From the NCBI RefSeq assembly GCF_013407955.1, contig NZ_JACCBU010000001.1:6014001-6078000 (forward strand): DNA of 64,000 bases. The letters are read 5' to 3'. Made by a program: the position numbers and the translations under genes. Of the stretch, positions 42,365-50,807 are shown piece by piece (the first letter of the stretch is position 1; every line of letters starts with the position of its first letter). The notes under the pieces are model-generated. The model searched no databases, was not told the origin of the DNA, and saw only the letters and a program-made list of their open reading frames with translations. The stretch is from Microlunatus parietis (lineage in GTDB: Bacteria; Actinomycetota; Actinomycetes; Propionibacteriales; Propionibacteriaceae).

Positions 42365-42670
42365 ATGGAGAGCTACTTCGCGGATGCGCGGAAGAAGCCG
42401 CTGTTCGGCTGGATCGTCGCGGGTGAGGTGATCGGTGGTCTCGGGCTGCTGTGTACGGTGATCTTCGCGGTGCTCGCCTTCACCTGGGTACGTGAGCAAT
42501 CGGGGTACGTCGGCGCCAGTGTGATCATCACCAGACTCTTTCCCTTCCATCTGGTGCTGACCTCCTCGCTCGCCTGCCTTCTCATCGGTATCGGCGTGGT
42601 CTGGGTGATTGCCGCCCATCTGGTCCGGGCGTTTCTGCTGCAACGCCCCGAGGCAACACCATCCTCGTAG
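42365..42670 (+). CDS. Small two-helix membrane protein, function unknown
   Basis: This 101-residue protein starts MESYFADARKKPLFGW and has two hydrophobic helices (about 15-40 and 55-90), with a short polar loop between (REQSGYVGAS). I recognise no family. A GAGGAGGG lies 15 bases upstream of the ATG, rather far; a GTG at 42362 is an equal candidate. The gene ends nine bases before a GNAT gene in the same direction. The coding call rests on length, codon composition and clean membrane topology. Confidence 0.6.
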   Translation: MESYFADARKKPLFGWIVAGEVIGGLGLLCTVIFAVLAFTWVREQSGYVGASVIITRLFPFHLVLTSSLACLLIGIGVVWVIAAHLVRAFLLQRPEATPSS

Positions 42671-42679
42671 GCTGGGCCG

Positions 42680-43240
42680 GTGCCCACCCTGGAGTTCCCG
42701 GAGCTCGCCGATGACGTGATCCGGCTGCGTGCCTGGCGCGACGCCGACGCCGATGATCAACTTGCCGGGCTCACCGACCCGCTGTTCGTACGGCATTCAG
42801 ACGTGCCGCCGCTCGACCGGGACAAGATCATCCGGCGGATTGCGGGCCTGGACCGGCTCCGCGAGGATGGCTCCGCGATCTATTTCGCGATCGTCGCCGC
42901 CAACGACGACACCGAGGTGCTCGGCGAGGTGTCGCTGAGCGACCTCGACGGCGGCACCGGGCGCGGCAGCGTCGGCTACTGGCTGCTGAGCGCGGCCAGG
43001 GGTCGCGGCGCCGCGACCCGCGCGGTCCGGCTGCTGGCCGGCTGGGCGTTCACCGCGCTGGGTCTGGCCCGGCTCGAGCTGACCTGCGGACCGGACAATC
43101 CCGGTTCGCAGCGGGTGGCGCTGCGCAGCGGGTTCCGGCAGGAGGGCTTGCTTCGGTCGCACCAGCCCTTCAAGGGCGGCCGGCGGGACAGCCTGATCTT
43201 CGGCCTGCTCCCGGCCGATCTCGCCGCCACCGCACCCTGA
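42680..43240 (+). CDS. GNAT acetyltransferase, RimJ/RimL-like
   Basis: This 186-residue protein has a RimJ/RimL-type N-terminus (VIRLRAWRDADADDQLAGL), the acetyl-CoA loop LLSAARGRGAATRAVRLLAGWAF within the fourth strand/third helix, and the NPGSQRVALRSGFRQEGLLR ending usual for this subfamily. Substrates range from ribosomal protein N-termini to small amines, so none can be assigned. Its stop codon lies in a sequence resembling the hairpin repeat immediately downstream (CCCTGAACCCGTCG versus CCCTGAGCCTGTCG). Confidence 0.92.
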   Translation: MPTLEFPELADDVIRLRAWRDADADDQLAGLTDPLFVRHSDVPPLDRDKIIRRIAGLDRLREDGSAIYFAIVAANDDTEVLGEVSLSDLDGGTGRGSVGYWLLSAARGRGAATRAVRLLAGWAFTALGLARLELTCGPDNPGSQRVALRSGFRQEGLLRSHQPFKGGRRDSLIFGLLPADLAATAP

Positions 43241-43255
43241 ACCCGTCGCCTACGC

Positions 43256-43276
43256 GCCCTGAGCCTGTCGAAGGGC
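43256..43276. repeat. CCCTGAGCCTGTCGAAGGG-type hairpin repeat
   Basis: This 21-bp element between two convergent genes has GCCCT/AGGGC ends. It belongs to a short interspersed motif (CCTTCGACAGGCTCAGG on the other strand) that I recall recurring in many high-GC bacterial genomes. It may act as a bidirectional terminator. Confidence 0.75.
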
Positions 43277-43284
43277 CTCGGTGA

Positions 43285-44535
43285 TCAACCCTCGAAGCAG
43301 ACGGTCCCGGACCTGATCACGGTGCGCGGCCGGTTCTGGTCACACAGCACCTCGGGATCGGTGAAGACGTCGCCGGTCAGTACCAGCAGGTCGCCGACGC
43401 AGCCGGCCCGGATCCGACCAAGATCATCGCGCTGGATCAGGTCGGCGTTGACGGCGGTGGCCGAGCGCAGCGTGTTCGGCCAGCCGTCGGCCTCGGCCTG
43501 CAGCCGCAACCCGTTCAGTTGATCATCCTGCAGGTCGCCCATCAGGTCGGAGCCGAAGCCGATCGCGACGCCGGCGTCGCGGGCGATCTTGATCGAGTCT
43601 CGGCCCGCGTCGAGTACCTCCCGGTTCTTCCGCCGGGCGAACTCCGGCATGCCGACCGCGGCGCCGCGGTCCTCGTTGGCCCGGTAGGCCGCCAGGGTCG
43701 GCACCAGGTAGGCGCCGTGCTCGGCCATGATCGCGGCGGACTCGGCGTCGAGCAGGTTGCCGTGCTCGATGCTCCGACAACCGGCCCGGACCGAGTGGAT
43801 GATCGCCTCCGGCGAATAGGCGTGCACGGCGACGTACGAGCCGCGCCGAGCGGCCTCTTCGGTGGCGGCGCGCACCTCCTCCGCCGAGTACTGCGGCACC
43901 CGGAGCGGGTCGGTGGGCGAGACCACGCCGCCCGAGGTCATCAGCTTGATCGCATGGGCGCCGCGCCGGAACCGGTCGCGGACCACGCGCCGGATCTCGT
44001 CCACGCCGTCGACGACCTCGCACATCTGGTGTCCGTGCGAACACCCGACGCTGTCCGGACCGCGGCTGTCGCCGTGCCCGCCGGTCTGGCTCAGCGCGGC
44101 ACCGGTGTAGAGGTAGCGCGGCGACCAGTACAGTCCCTCGACTCCGGCCCGGGCGAACGCCGGGTCGCCGCCCGCGACGTCGCGGACCGTGGTGAACCCG
44201 CGGGCCAGAGCCGCGGTCAGCCGGCGGGCGGCCTTGACGCCGAGGTAGCTGCCCGGGATCCGGTCCGCCAGTTCGCCGGTCAGGTCGATGGCGAACGCGT
44301 GCAGGTGCGCGTCGATCAGTCCGGGCAGCACCGTGGCTCCGGCGGCGTCGATCGCCCGGCTGGAGCCGGTCACGCCCGGGCCCACCTCGACGATGCGGCC
44401 GGCCTCGATTCGCACCCCGCCCGCGTAGGGTTCCTCGGCGATCCCGTCGAAGATCATCCCGTTGATCACGGTGAGATCGGCGTCGGCGATCACGGCATGG
44501 TCGGTCCGCAGACCGAACCGGCGACTGCTCTCCAT
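43285..44535 (-). CDS. Metal-dependent amidohydrolase (imidazolonepropionase/prolidase-like)
   Basis: This 416-residue amidohydrolase superfamily member has the metal motif GLIDAHLHA, a carbamylatable Lys in AIKLMTSGGV, His ligands in VAVHAYSPEA and SIEHGNLL, and the Asp in GFGSDLMGD. N- and C-terminal strands form the usual small beta sandwich (DLTVINGMIFDG and VGDLLVLTGDVFTDP). This group contains Xaa-Pro dipeptidases and related deacylases. It is divergent from a gamma-glutamyltransferase-family gene and near the hydroxyproline operon, so cleavage of peptides or N-acyl amino acids is plausible but unproven. Confidence 0.9.
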   Translation of the reverse strand: MESSRRFGLRTDHAVIADADLTVINGMIFDGIAEEPYAGGVRIEAGRIVEVGPGVTGSSRAIDAAGATVLPGLIDAHLHAFAIDLTGELADRIPGSYLGVKAARRLTAALARGFTTVRDVAGGDPAFARAGVEGLYWSPRYLYTGAALSQTGGHGDSRGPDSVGCSHGHQMCEVVDGVDEIRRVVRDRFRRGAHAIKLMTSGGVVSPTDPLRVPQYSAEEVRAATEEAARRGSYVAVHAYSPEAIIHSVRAGCRSIEHGNLLDAESAAIMAEHGAYLVPTLAAYRANEDRGAAVGMPEFARRKNREVLDAGRDSIKIARDAGVAIGFGSDLMGDLQDDQLNGLRLQAEADGWPNTLRSATAVNADLIQRDDLGRIRAGCVGDLLVLTGDVFTDPEVLCDQNRPRTVIRSGTVCFEG

Positions 44536-44609
44536 CCGGACAGCGTAGTAGCGTGAAGCGATCGCGACCGCCCGTTCATGATCAACTCCGGATCGCCGAG
44601 GAGACCAGC

Positions 44610-46367
44610 ATGATGACCACCCGCCCGGAACTGATCGGCGACTTCGGCATGGTGGCGAGCACGCACTGGCTCGCCTCCGCCGCCGGGATGAGCGTCCTGG
44701 AACGGGGCGGCAATGCGGCCGACGCCGCCGTCGCGGCGGGGTTCGTGCTGCAGATCGTCGAACCGCACCTGAACGGCCCCGGCGGCGAGGTGCCGATCCT
44801 GGTCTGGTCCGAGAGCGAACGGAACCTGAAGGTGATCAGCGGCCAGGGCGTCGCTCCGGAGGCCGCCACGATCGAGACGATCACCGGCCTGGGTCTGGAG
44901 TTGATGCCCGGGACGGGGCTGCTGCCGGCGACCGTGCCCGGCTCGTTCGGCGCCTGGCTGCGGCTGCTCCGGCAGTGGGGCACCTGGTCGGTCGCGGACA
45001 TCCTCGAGCCGGCGATCACCCTGGCCCGCAAGGGAAGTCCGGTGCTGTCCCGGGTCGAGGCGACGGTGGCCGGGGTGGCCGACCTGTTCCGTACCGAGTG
45101 GCCGAGTTCGGCCGAGGTCTGGCTGCCCGGCGATGCGCCGCCGGCCGCCGGCAGCCGGTTCCGCAACCCGGCCCTCGCCGACACCTACGCCCGGATCGCC
45201 CGCGAGTCGGAGCAGGCCGGCGGCACCCGGGACCAGCGGATCCAGGCCGCCCACGACGCCTGGTACGCCGGCTTCGTCGCCGAGGCGATCGACGCGTTCT
45301 GCCGTACCGCGGAGGTCCTGGATACCAGCGGCGAACGGCACCGCGGCCTGCTCACCGGTGCAGACCTGGCCCGGTGGCAGCCGCCGGTCGAGGACCCGGT
45401 CATGATCGACTACGGCCGCTACCGGGTCGCGAAGACCGGGCCGTGGGGTCAGGGTCCGGTGATGCTGCAGCAGTTGGCCTTGCTGCAGGCCGCCGGGATC
45501 GCCGACGTCGAGCCGGGCTCGGCCGACTGGGTGCACCTGATCACCGAGGCGAGCAAGCTGGCCTACGCCGATCGCGAGGCCTGGTACGGCGATCCGGACT
45601 TCACCGACGTGCCGCTGGACGACCTGCTCAGCCCCGAGTACGCGAAGCAGCGCGCCACCCTGCTCGGCGACACCTCCTCACCCGACCTGCGGCCCGGCAG
45701 TCCCGGCGGTCGCGAGCCGACGTTGCCGCGCTATCCGGGTGATCATGAAGCCGACCCGGCTGCCGGATCCGGCGAGCCGACCCTGCGCGGCGACACCTGC
45801 CACCTCGACGTCGTCGACGCGAACGGGATGATGATCTCCGCGACCCCGAGCGGCGGCTGGCTGCAGTCCTCGCCGGTGATCCCCGGCCTCGGCTTCTGCC
45901 TCGGCACCCGCGGCCAGATGTTCTGGCTGCAGGACGGCCTGCCGAACTCGCTCCGCCCCGGTGCCCGGCCGCGGACCACGCTCACCCCGTCCTACGCCTT
46001 CCGCGACGGCGATCCCTGGCTCGCCTTCGGCACGCCCGGCGGCGATTTCCAAGATCAGTGGTCGCTGCACTTCCTGCTCGACCTGATCCACCGCGGAATG
46101 AATCTGCAGCAGGCCATCGACGCCCCGGACTTCCACACACTCGCCGTCCCGAACTCCTTCTATCCGCGCGACATTCACCCGAGGCACCTGGTGATCGAAG
46201 ATCGTTTCGGGCCGGACGTGATCACCGAACTGCGGCGCCGCGGCCATCTGGTCGAGGTCGGCGACGGCTGGTCCCTCGGCCGGATCTCCGCGGTGGCCCG
46301 GGACGGCGGCTGGCTCAAGGCGGGCGCGAACCCCCGCGGAGCCCAGGGCTACGCGGTCGGGCGGTGA
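44610..46367 (+). CDS. Gamma-glutamyltransferase-family Ntn hydrolase
   Basis: This 585-residue GGT-fold protein begins with MVASTHWLASAAGMSVLERGGNAADAAVA. The self-cleaving nucleophile is the Thr of GDTCHLDVVD (Thr396), aligned with the TTH of classical GGTs, followed by SATPSGGW. No signal peptide is seen, and the TLN loop of true transpeptidases reads TPSGGW, so hydrolase relatives such as oxamate amidohydrolase are possible. GAGGAG before the ATG at 44610 decides the start. Likely processed into two subunits in the cytoplasm. Confidence 0.9.
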   Translation: MMTTRPELIGDFGMVASTHWLASAAGMSVLERGGNAADAAVAAGFVLQIVEPHLNGPGGEVPILVWSESERNLKVISGQGVAPEAATIETITGLGLELMPGTGLLPATVPGSFGAWLRLLRQWGTWSVADILEPAITLARKGSPVLSRVEATVAGVADLFRTEWPSSAEVWLPGDAPPAAGSRFRNPALADTYARIARESEQAGGTRDQRIQAAHDAWYAGFVAEAIDAFCRTAEVLDTSGERHRGLLTGADLARWQPPVEDPVMIDYGRYRVAKTGPWGQGPVMLQQLALLQAAGIADVEPGSADWVHLITEASKLAYADREAWYGDPDFTDVPLDDLLSPEYAKQRATLLGDTSSPDLRPGSPGGREPTLPRYPGDHEADPAAGSGEPTLRGDTCHLDVVDANGMMISATPSGGWLQSSPVIPGLGFCLGTRGQMFWLQDGLPNSLRPGARPRTTLTPSYAFRDGDPWLAFGTPGGDFQDQWSLHFLLDLIHRGMNLQQAIDAPDFHTLAVPNSFYPRDIHPRHLVIEDRFGPDVITELRRRGHLVEVGDGWSLGRISAVARDGGWLKAGANPRGAQGYAVGR

Positions 46368-46374
46368 CCGGCGG

Positions 46375-46674
46375 TCAGCGGGCCTGCGCGATGTCGTTCG
46401 CGATCCGGTCGACGATGCCCCGGGTCTGACTGACGTCCGTGCCTGAGGCGATCACCTGCTCGAAGTAGCCGCGGCCCCCGATGTGCAGGTGCAGGATCGA
46501 CACCCGCATGTCGGCGAGGTTGCCGGCGACCTCCTGGTCGTTGTTGATCACGTCCGTGAACCGGACATCCAGATTGTTCAGATAGGCCTGGATGTTCGAC
46601 TTGAGTTGCCAGAGTTCCTGATAGTTGGGCCCGAGCTCCATGCGGCGGGTCCGGATGAACAGGCAGGTCATCAT
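46375..46674 (-). CDS. Small conserved-looking protein, function unknown
   Basis: This 99-residue protein starts MTCLFIRTRRMELGPNYQEL. It has a predicted helical middle (LWQLKSNIQAYLNNLDVRF) and a His-containing stretch (ILHLHIGGRGYFEQVI). I do not recognise a family. GGAGCCG stands right before the ATG pair. It is richer in Asn, Gln and Ile than neighbouring proteins, giving a lower GC content, which may indicate acquisition. It is convergent with the glutamyltransferase gene and divergent from the hydroxyproline operon. Confidence 0.55.
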   Translation of the reverse strand: MMTCLFIRTRRMELGPNYQELWQLKSNIQAYLNNLDVRFTDVINNDQEVAGNLADMRVSILHLHIGGRGYFEQVIASGTDVSQTRGIVDRIANDIAQAR

Positions 46675-46771
46675 CGGCTCCGATCAGGGGGAATGGTGGG
46701 GACGCCGCGACCCTAACCCGGCCCGGCCGTCCGGCGGCAGTGCCATTCGGCCCGATCTTCCCCAAAGTGCC

Positions 46772-46792
46772 GTGTGACATTACACTGACGGC
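46772..46792 (+). promoter_or_regulatory. Leaderless promoter with GTGT-N6-ACAC dyad
   Basis: TACACT (46781-46786) ends six bases before the ATG at 46793, the spacing expected of a leaderless transcript. GTGT-GACATT-ACAC (46772-46785) overlaps the -10 and could be bound by the GntR regulator encoded in the operon. Confidence 0.55.
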
Positions 46793-47707
46793 ATGGTGCA
46801 GCAGACGGTGGAGAGCAAGCCTTGGCGCGGGGTTCAGGTGGCGGCGGCGTTGCCGTTCACGGACGACCTGACGATCGATGTCGACGCGTACGCGGAGCAC
46901 GTCAGATTCCTGGCTGACAACGGGTGTGACGGGATCTGCCCGAACGGGTCACTCGGTGAGTATCAGACGCTGACCGACGAGGAACGGGCGCTGGTCGTCG
47001 CGACGGCGATCGAGGCGGCGCCGGAGGGGTTCTCGGTGATGCCGGGCGTCGGCGCGTACGGGGCGCTGCAGTCCCGGCGCTGGGCGGAGCACGCGGCCGA
47101 GGCCGGCGCGGGGTCGGTGCTGTTGCTGCCGCCGAACACGTACCGGGCCGACGAGGCGACCGTGGTCGAGCACTACCGCGAGGTGGCCAAGGCCGGGTTG
47201 CCGATCGTCGCCTACAACAACCCGTACGACACCAAGGTCGACCTGACGCCGCCGCTGCTGGCCCGGCTGTTCGGCGAAGGCCTGATCGTCGGCGTGAAGG
47301 AGTTCACCGGCGACGTCCGCCGGGCCTACCGGATCGCCGAACTCGCGCCCGGCCTGGACGTGATCATCGGCACCGACGACGTCCTGCTCGAGCTCGGCAT
47401 CGCGGGCGCGGTCGGCTGGATCGCCGGACTGCCCAACGCCATGCCGGCGATCAGCGTCGAGCTCTATCGGCTGGCCACGTCGGGACGCCCCGATGATCTT
47501 GCCGAGGCGCTGCCGCTCTACCGCGACCTGCACGCACTGCTGCGCTGGGACGCGACGACCGAGTTCGTCCAGGCGATCAAGCTCATGATGGACGTCGCCG
47601 GCCGCAAGGGCGGTGCCTGCCGGCCGCCCCGGTTGGCCCTGCCCGACGACTCGGCGAAGGAGATCACCGGCGAGGTGGAACGCCTGCTGGCCAAGGGATT
47701 GCGCTGA
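46793..47707 (+). CDS. DapA-family lyase, probable pyrroline-4-hydroxy-2-carboxylate deaminase
   Basis: This 304-residue DHDPS/NAL-family barrel has the catalytic Lys169 in IVGVKEFTG, Tyr141 in AYNNPYD and the substrate-loop GSLGEYQTLTDEER. Members of this family remove water and ammonia from 1-pyrroline-4-hydroxy-2-carboxylate in the D-hydroxyproline route, and the next genes encode the epimerase and dehydrogenase of that route. This makes the deaminase role more likely than dihydrodipicolinate synthesis. No ribosome-binding site is seen, consistent with leaderless transcription. It ends one base into the epimerase gene. Confidence 0.87.
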   Translation: MVQQTVESKPWRGVQVAAALPFTDDLTIDVDAYAEHVRFLADNGCDGICPNGSLGEYQTLTDEERALVVATAIEAAPEGFSVMPGVGAYGALQSRRWAEHAAEAGAGSVLLLPPNTYRADEATVVEHYREVAKAGLPIVAYNNPYDTKVDLTPPLLARLFGEGLIVGVKEFTGDVRRAYRIAELAPGLDVIIGTDDVLLELGIAGAVGWIAGLPNAMPAISVELYRLATSGRPDDLAEALPLYRDLHALLRWDATTEFVQAIKLMMDVAGRKGGACRPPRLALPDDSAKEITGEVERLLAKGLR

Positions 47708-48708
47708 TGCGTTCGCAGCGCGTCTTCCACGCGGTCGACTCGCACACGGAGGGGATGCCGACCCGGGTGATCACCGGCGGGATCGGCGTGATCCCCGGTG
47801 CGACGATGGCCGAGCGGCGGCGCTGGTTCGCCGAGAACCAAGATCACATCCGGACCCTGTTGATGTACGAGCCGCGTGGGCACGCCGCCATGAGTGGGGC
47901 GATCCTGCAACCTCCGACCAGGCCGGACGCCGATTACGGGGTGTTGTTCATCGAGGTGTCCGGCCTGCTGCCGATGTGCGGGCACGGCACGATCGGCGTG
48001 GCCACGGTGCTGGTCGAGACCGGGATGGTCGAGGTCGTCGAGCCGGTCACGGTGATCAACCTGGACACCCCGGCCGGCCTGGTCCGGGCCGAGGTCGCGG
48101 TACGAGACGGCGCCGCGACCGCGGTGACGCTGCGCAACGTCGAATCCTTCGCGTACGCGCTGGACCAGAAGCTCGACGTCCCGGGATACGGCAGCGTCGG
48201 CTACGACCTGGCCTTCGGCGGGAACTTCTATGCCATCGTCGAGCTGGCCGAGCTCGGGCTCCCGTACGACCGCGCGGCCGGCGGCGAGTTGATCAAGGCC
48301 GGACTGGCGATCATGGACGCGATCAACGAGGCGGACCGACCGGTGCACCCGGAGCGGCCCGACATCGCCGGCTGTCATCACGTCTATCTCGCCGCGCCCG
48401 GCTCGGACGCCCGGCACTCCCGGCACGCGATGGCGATCCATCCCGGCTGGTTCGACCGCTCCCCGTGCGGCACCGGGACCAGTGCCCGGATGGCGCAGCT
48501 GCACGCGCGCGGCGAACTGGCGCTGGACACCGACTTCGTCAATGAGTCGTTCATCGGCACCCGGTTCGTCGGCCGCCTGATCGACACGGCCACGGTCGAC
48601 GGCCGGCCGGCGGTGGTCCCGACGATCACCGGCCGGGCCTGGATCACCGGCACCGCGCAGTACTTCCTCGACCCGACCGACCCGTTCCCGGCGGGATTCC
48701 TGCTGTGA
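47707..48708 (+). CDS. 4-hydroxyproline 2-epimerase (proline racemase family)
   Basis: This 333-residue protein has both catalytic cysteines, Cys91 in LLPMCGHGTIG and Cys254 in DRSPCGTGTSA. The Cys/Cys pair marks racemase/epimerase activity, rather than the Ser or Thr variants that dehydrate trans-3-hydroxyproline. With the flanking genes it most likely converts trans-4-hydroxy-L-proline to cis-4-hydroxy-D-proline. It starts on the last base of the upstream gene and is followed eight bases later by the GntR regulator. Confidence 0.9.
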   Translation: MRSQRVFHAVDSHTEGMPTRVITGGIGVIPGATMAERRRWFAENQDHIRTLLMYEPRGHAAMSGAILQPPTRPDADYGVLFIEVSGLLPMCGHGTIGVATVLVETGMVEVVEPVTVINLDTPAGLVRAEVAVRDGAATAVTLRNVESFAYALDQKLDVPGYGSVGYDLAFGGNFYAIVELAELGLPYDRAAGGELIKAGLAIMDAINEADRPVHPERPDIAGCHHVYLAAPGSDARHSRHAMAIHPGWFDRSPCGTGTSARMAQLHARGELALDTDFVNESFIGTRFVGRLIDTATVDGRPAVVPTITGRAWITGTAQYFLDPTDPFPAGFLL

Positions 48709-48715
48709 GTCGATC

Positions 48716-49378
48716 ATGAGCAGCACGCTGCGTCGGGTGCGCCGGGAGAACCTGCGGGACTCGGTGAAGCGGGCGATCCGGTCGGCGATCATCTCCGGCG
48801 AGATGGAGCCGGGCCGGGTGTACTCGGCGCCGACGCTGGGCGAGACGTTCGGCGTCTCGCCGACCCCGGTCCGCGAGGCGATGCTCGACCTGGTCCGGGA
48901 AGGTCTGGTGATCTCCCTTCCCAACAAGGGATTCCGGGTCACCGAGGTGTCCGAGTCCGACCTCGACGACGTCGCCCAACTGCGCCTGCTGATCGAGCCG
49001 CCGACGGTCCGGCAGGTCGCGGGGACGATCGACGCCGCGGGCATCGAGCGGCTCCGCGAGCAGGCCGGCAAGATCGTCGAGGCGGCGAAGTCCGGTGACC
49101 TGATCGAATATGTCGCCTGCGATCTGGACTTCCATCTTGGCCTGCTGGAGCACGCCGGCAACCGGCTGCTGCTCGACGTCGTGGCCGATCTCAGGGCCAA
49201 GACCCGGCTGCTCGGGCTGACGCCGCTGCTGGAGTCCGGCCGGCTGGTCGAGTCGGCCGAGGAGCATCTGGTGATCATGGACCTGGTCGAGGCGGGCCGG
49301 GGCGACGAAGCGGAGGCGTACCTGCGCCGCCACATCGGGCACGTCCGCGGGCTCTGGGCCGCTCAGCCGGAGGCGTGA
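48716..49378 (+). CDS. GntR-family regulator (FCD/FadR subfamily)
   Basis: This 220-residue protein has an N-terminal winged helix (RRENLRDSVKRAIRSAIISG, then TLGETFGVSPTPVREAMLDL) and a C-terminal all-helical FCD ligand domain with metal-type His residues (DLDFHLGLLEHAGN, AEEHLVIMDLVEAG, RRHIGHVR). It is encoded within the hydroxyproline operon and probably senses hydroxyproline or a pathway intermediate. The dyad at 46772-46785 is a candidate site. Confidence 0.93.
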   Translation: MSSTLRRVRRENLRDSVKRAIRSAIISGEMEPGRVYSAPTLGETFGVSPTPVREAMLDLVREGLVISLPNKGFRVTEVSESDLDDVAQLRLLIEPPTVRQVAGTIDAAGIERLREQAGKIVEAAKSGDLIEYVACDLDFHLGLLEHAGNRLLLDVVADLRAKTRLLGLTPLLESGRLVESAEEHLVIMDLVEAGRGDEAEAYLRRHIGHVRGLWAAQPEA

Positions 49379-49384
49379 TCAGCG

Positions 49385-50542
49385 ATGCCGCACCCGGACC
49401 TGGTGATCATCGGAGCCGGGGTGGTCGGCGCGTCGTGTGCCTACTTCGCCACCCTGGCAGGGCTGCGTACGGTCGTCGTGGACCGGGCCGGCGTCGCCGG
49501 CGGCACATCCAGCGCGGGGGAGGGCAACCTGCTGGTGTCGGACAAGGAGCCGGGCCCGGAGCTGGAGCTCGCGCAGTACGCCCAGCGGCTGTGGCGGCAG
49601 GACCTCGCCGAGCACGCGAGCCGCTGGGAGTTCGAGGCGAAGGGCGGCCTCGTGGTCGCCCCCTCCACAGCCGCGCTGGCCGGCCTGCGCGGGCTGGCCG
49701 CGCGCCAACGCGCGGCCGGCGTGCTCGCCGATGATCTTGGTCCGGACGAGCTGCGCGACTACGAGCCGGAGCTGGCCACCGGGCTGGCCGGGGGAGCCTT
49801 CTATCCCGAGGACGCGCAGGTGCAGCCGATGCTCGCGGCCGCCCAGCTGCTCCGGTTGGCCCGGGACCGGGGTGCGGAGTTGCGCGCGGCGGAGGTGACC
49901 GGCTTTCTCCGCTCCGGCGACACCGTGAGCGGCGTCCGTACCGCCGACGGCGCCGACATCCCGGCCGGACGGGTGATCAACGCGGCCGGCACCTGGGCCG
50001 GCGAGGTCGCCGGTCTGGCCGGGGTCGCGCTGCCGGTGTTGCCGCGTCGCGGTTTCATCCTGGTCACGGAGCCGGTCGGGACGTTGATCCGGCACAAGGT
50101 CTACAGCGCCGACTACGTGGACAACGTGGCCAGCTCCGACGCGATGCTGCAGACGTCCCCGGTGATCGAGGGGACGCCGAGCGGGACCGTGCTGATCGGC
50201 TCCTCCCGGGAACGGGTCGGTTTCGATCATGAGGTCCGGCCCGAGGTGCTGGGCCTGCTGGCCCGGCAGGCGATCGAACTGTTCCCGGTGCTGGCCGGGG
50301 TGCGGGTGTTGCGGCACTACCACGGGTTCCGGCCCTACTGCCCGGACCATCTGCCGGTGATCGGCGCCGACCCGCGGGCACCCGGGCTGCTGCACGGCTG
50401 CGGCCACGAGGGCGCCGGGATCGGGCTGTCGGTGGCCACCGGCGCCCTGCTGACCCAGCTGATCACCGGCGACCCGCCGGGAGTCGACCCGGCACCGTTC
50501 GCGCCCGAACGGTTCCAGCCCGCCGGAGTTGATCATGGCTGA
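49385..50542 (+). CDS. FAD-dependent D-hydroxyproline dehydrogenase, DAO-type subunit
   Basis: This 385-residue protein has the dinucleotide fold VIIGAGVVGASCAYFATLAG at the N-terminus and the DAO-family GTSSAGEGNLLVSDKE stretch. The flavin-contacting C-terminal motif is GCGHEGAGIGLSVATG. In heterotrimeric D-hydroxyproline (or D-amino acid) dehydrogenases this beta subunit oxidises the imino bond and passes electrons to the [2Fe-2S] partner proteins. Its end overlaps the ferredoxin-like gene by eight bases, which supports one complex. Confidence 0.9.
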   Translation: MPHPDLVIIGAGVVGASCAYFATLAGLRTVVVDRAGVAGGTSSAGEGNLLVSDKEPGPELELAQYAQRLWRQDLAEHASRWEFEAKGGLVVAPSTAALAGLRGLAARQRAAGVLADDLGPDELRDYEPELATGLAGGAFYPEDAQVQPMLAAAQLLRLARDRGAELRAAEVTGFLRSGDTVSGVRTADGADIPAGRVINAAGTWAGEVAGLAGVALPVLPRRGFILVTEPVGTLIRHKVYSADYVDNVASSDAMLQTSPVIEGTPSGTVLIGSSRERVGFDHEVRPEVLGLLARQAIELFPVLAGVRVLRHYHGFRPYCPDHLPVIGADPRAPGLLHGCGHEGAGIGLSVATGALLTQLITGDPPGVDPAPFAPERFQPAGVDHG

Positions 50543-50807
50543 GCAGCCGTACCTGATCAAGGTCGACGGCGCCGACATCCCGGCCGGGCCGGACCAGACC
50601 GTGGCCGCGGCGCTGATCGCGGCCGACCTCGTCTGGTGGCGGCGGACCAGGCGGTACGGCAGGCCGCGTGGGCTGTTCTGCGGCATCGGGGCCTGTTTCG
50701 ACTGCTTGGTCCGGATCGACGGCGGGCCGCCGGTCCGCGCCTGCCTGACCCCGGCCCGGAACGGCATGATCATCGACACCGACCGCGGCGGGGAGGGGTC
50801 CCCGTGA
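50535..50807 (+). CDS. [2Fe-2S] subunit of the hydroxyproline dehydrogenase
   Basis: This 90-residue ferredoxin-like protein has cluster cysteines in GLFCGIGACFDCLV and VRACLTP, the pattern of the gamma subunits of heterotrimeric D-amino-acid and sarcosine-type oxidoreductases. The ATG within TGATCATGG at 50535 is chosen over an upstream TTG. It overlaps the genes on both sides, which fixes the order beta-gamma-alpha. Confidence 0.9.
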   Translation: MAEQPYLIKVDGADIPAGPDQTVAAALIAADLVWWRRTRRYGRPRGLFCGIGACFDCLVRIDGGPPVRACLTPARNGMIIDTDRGGEGSP

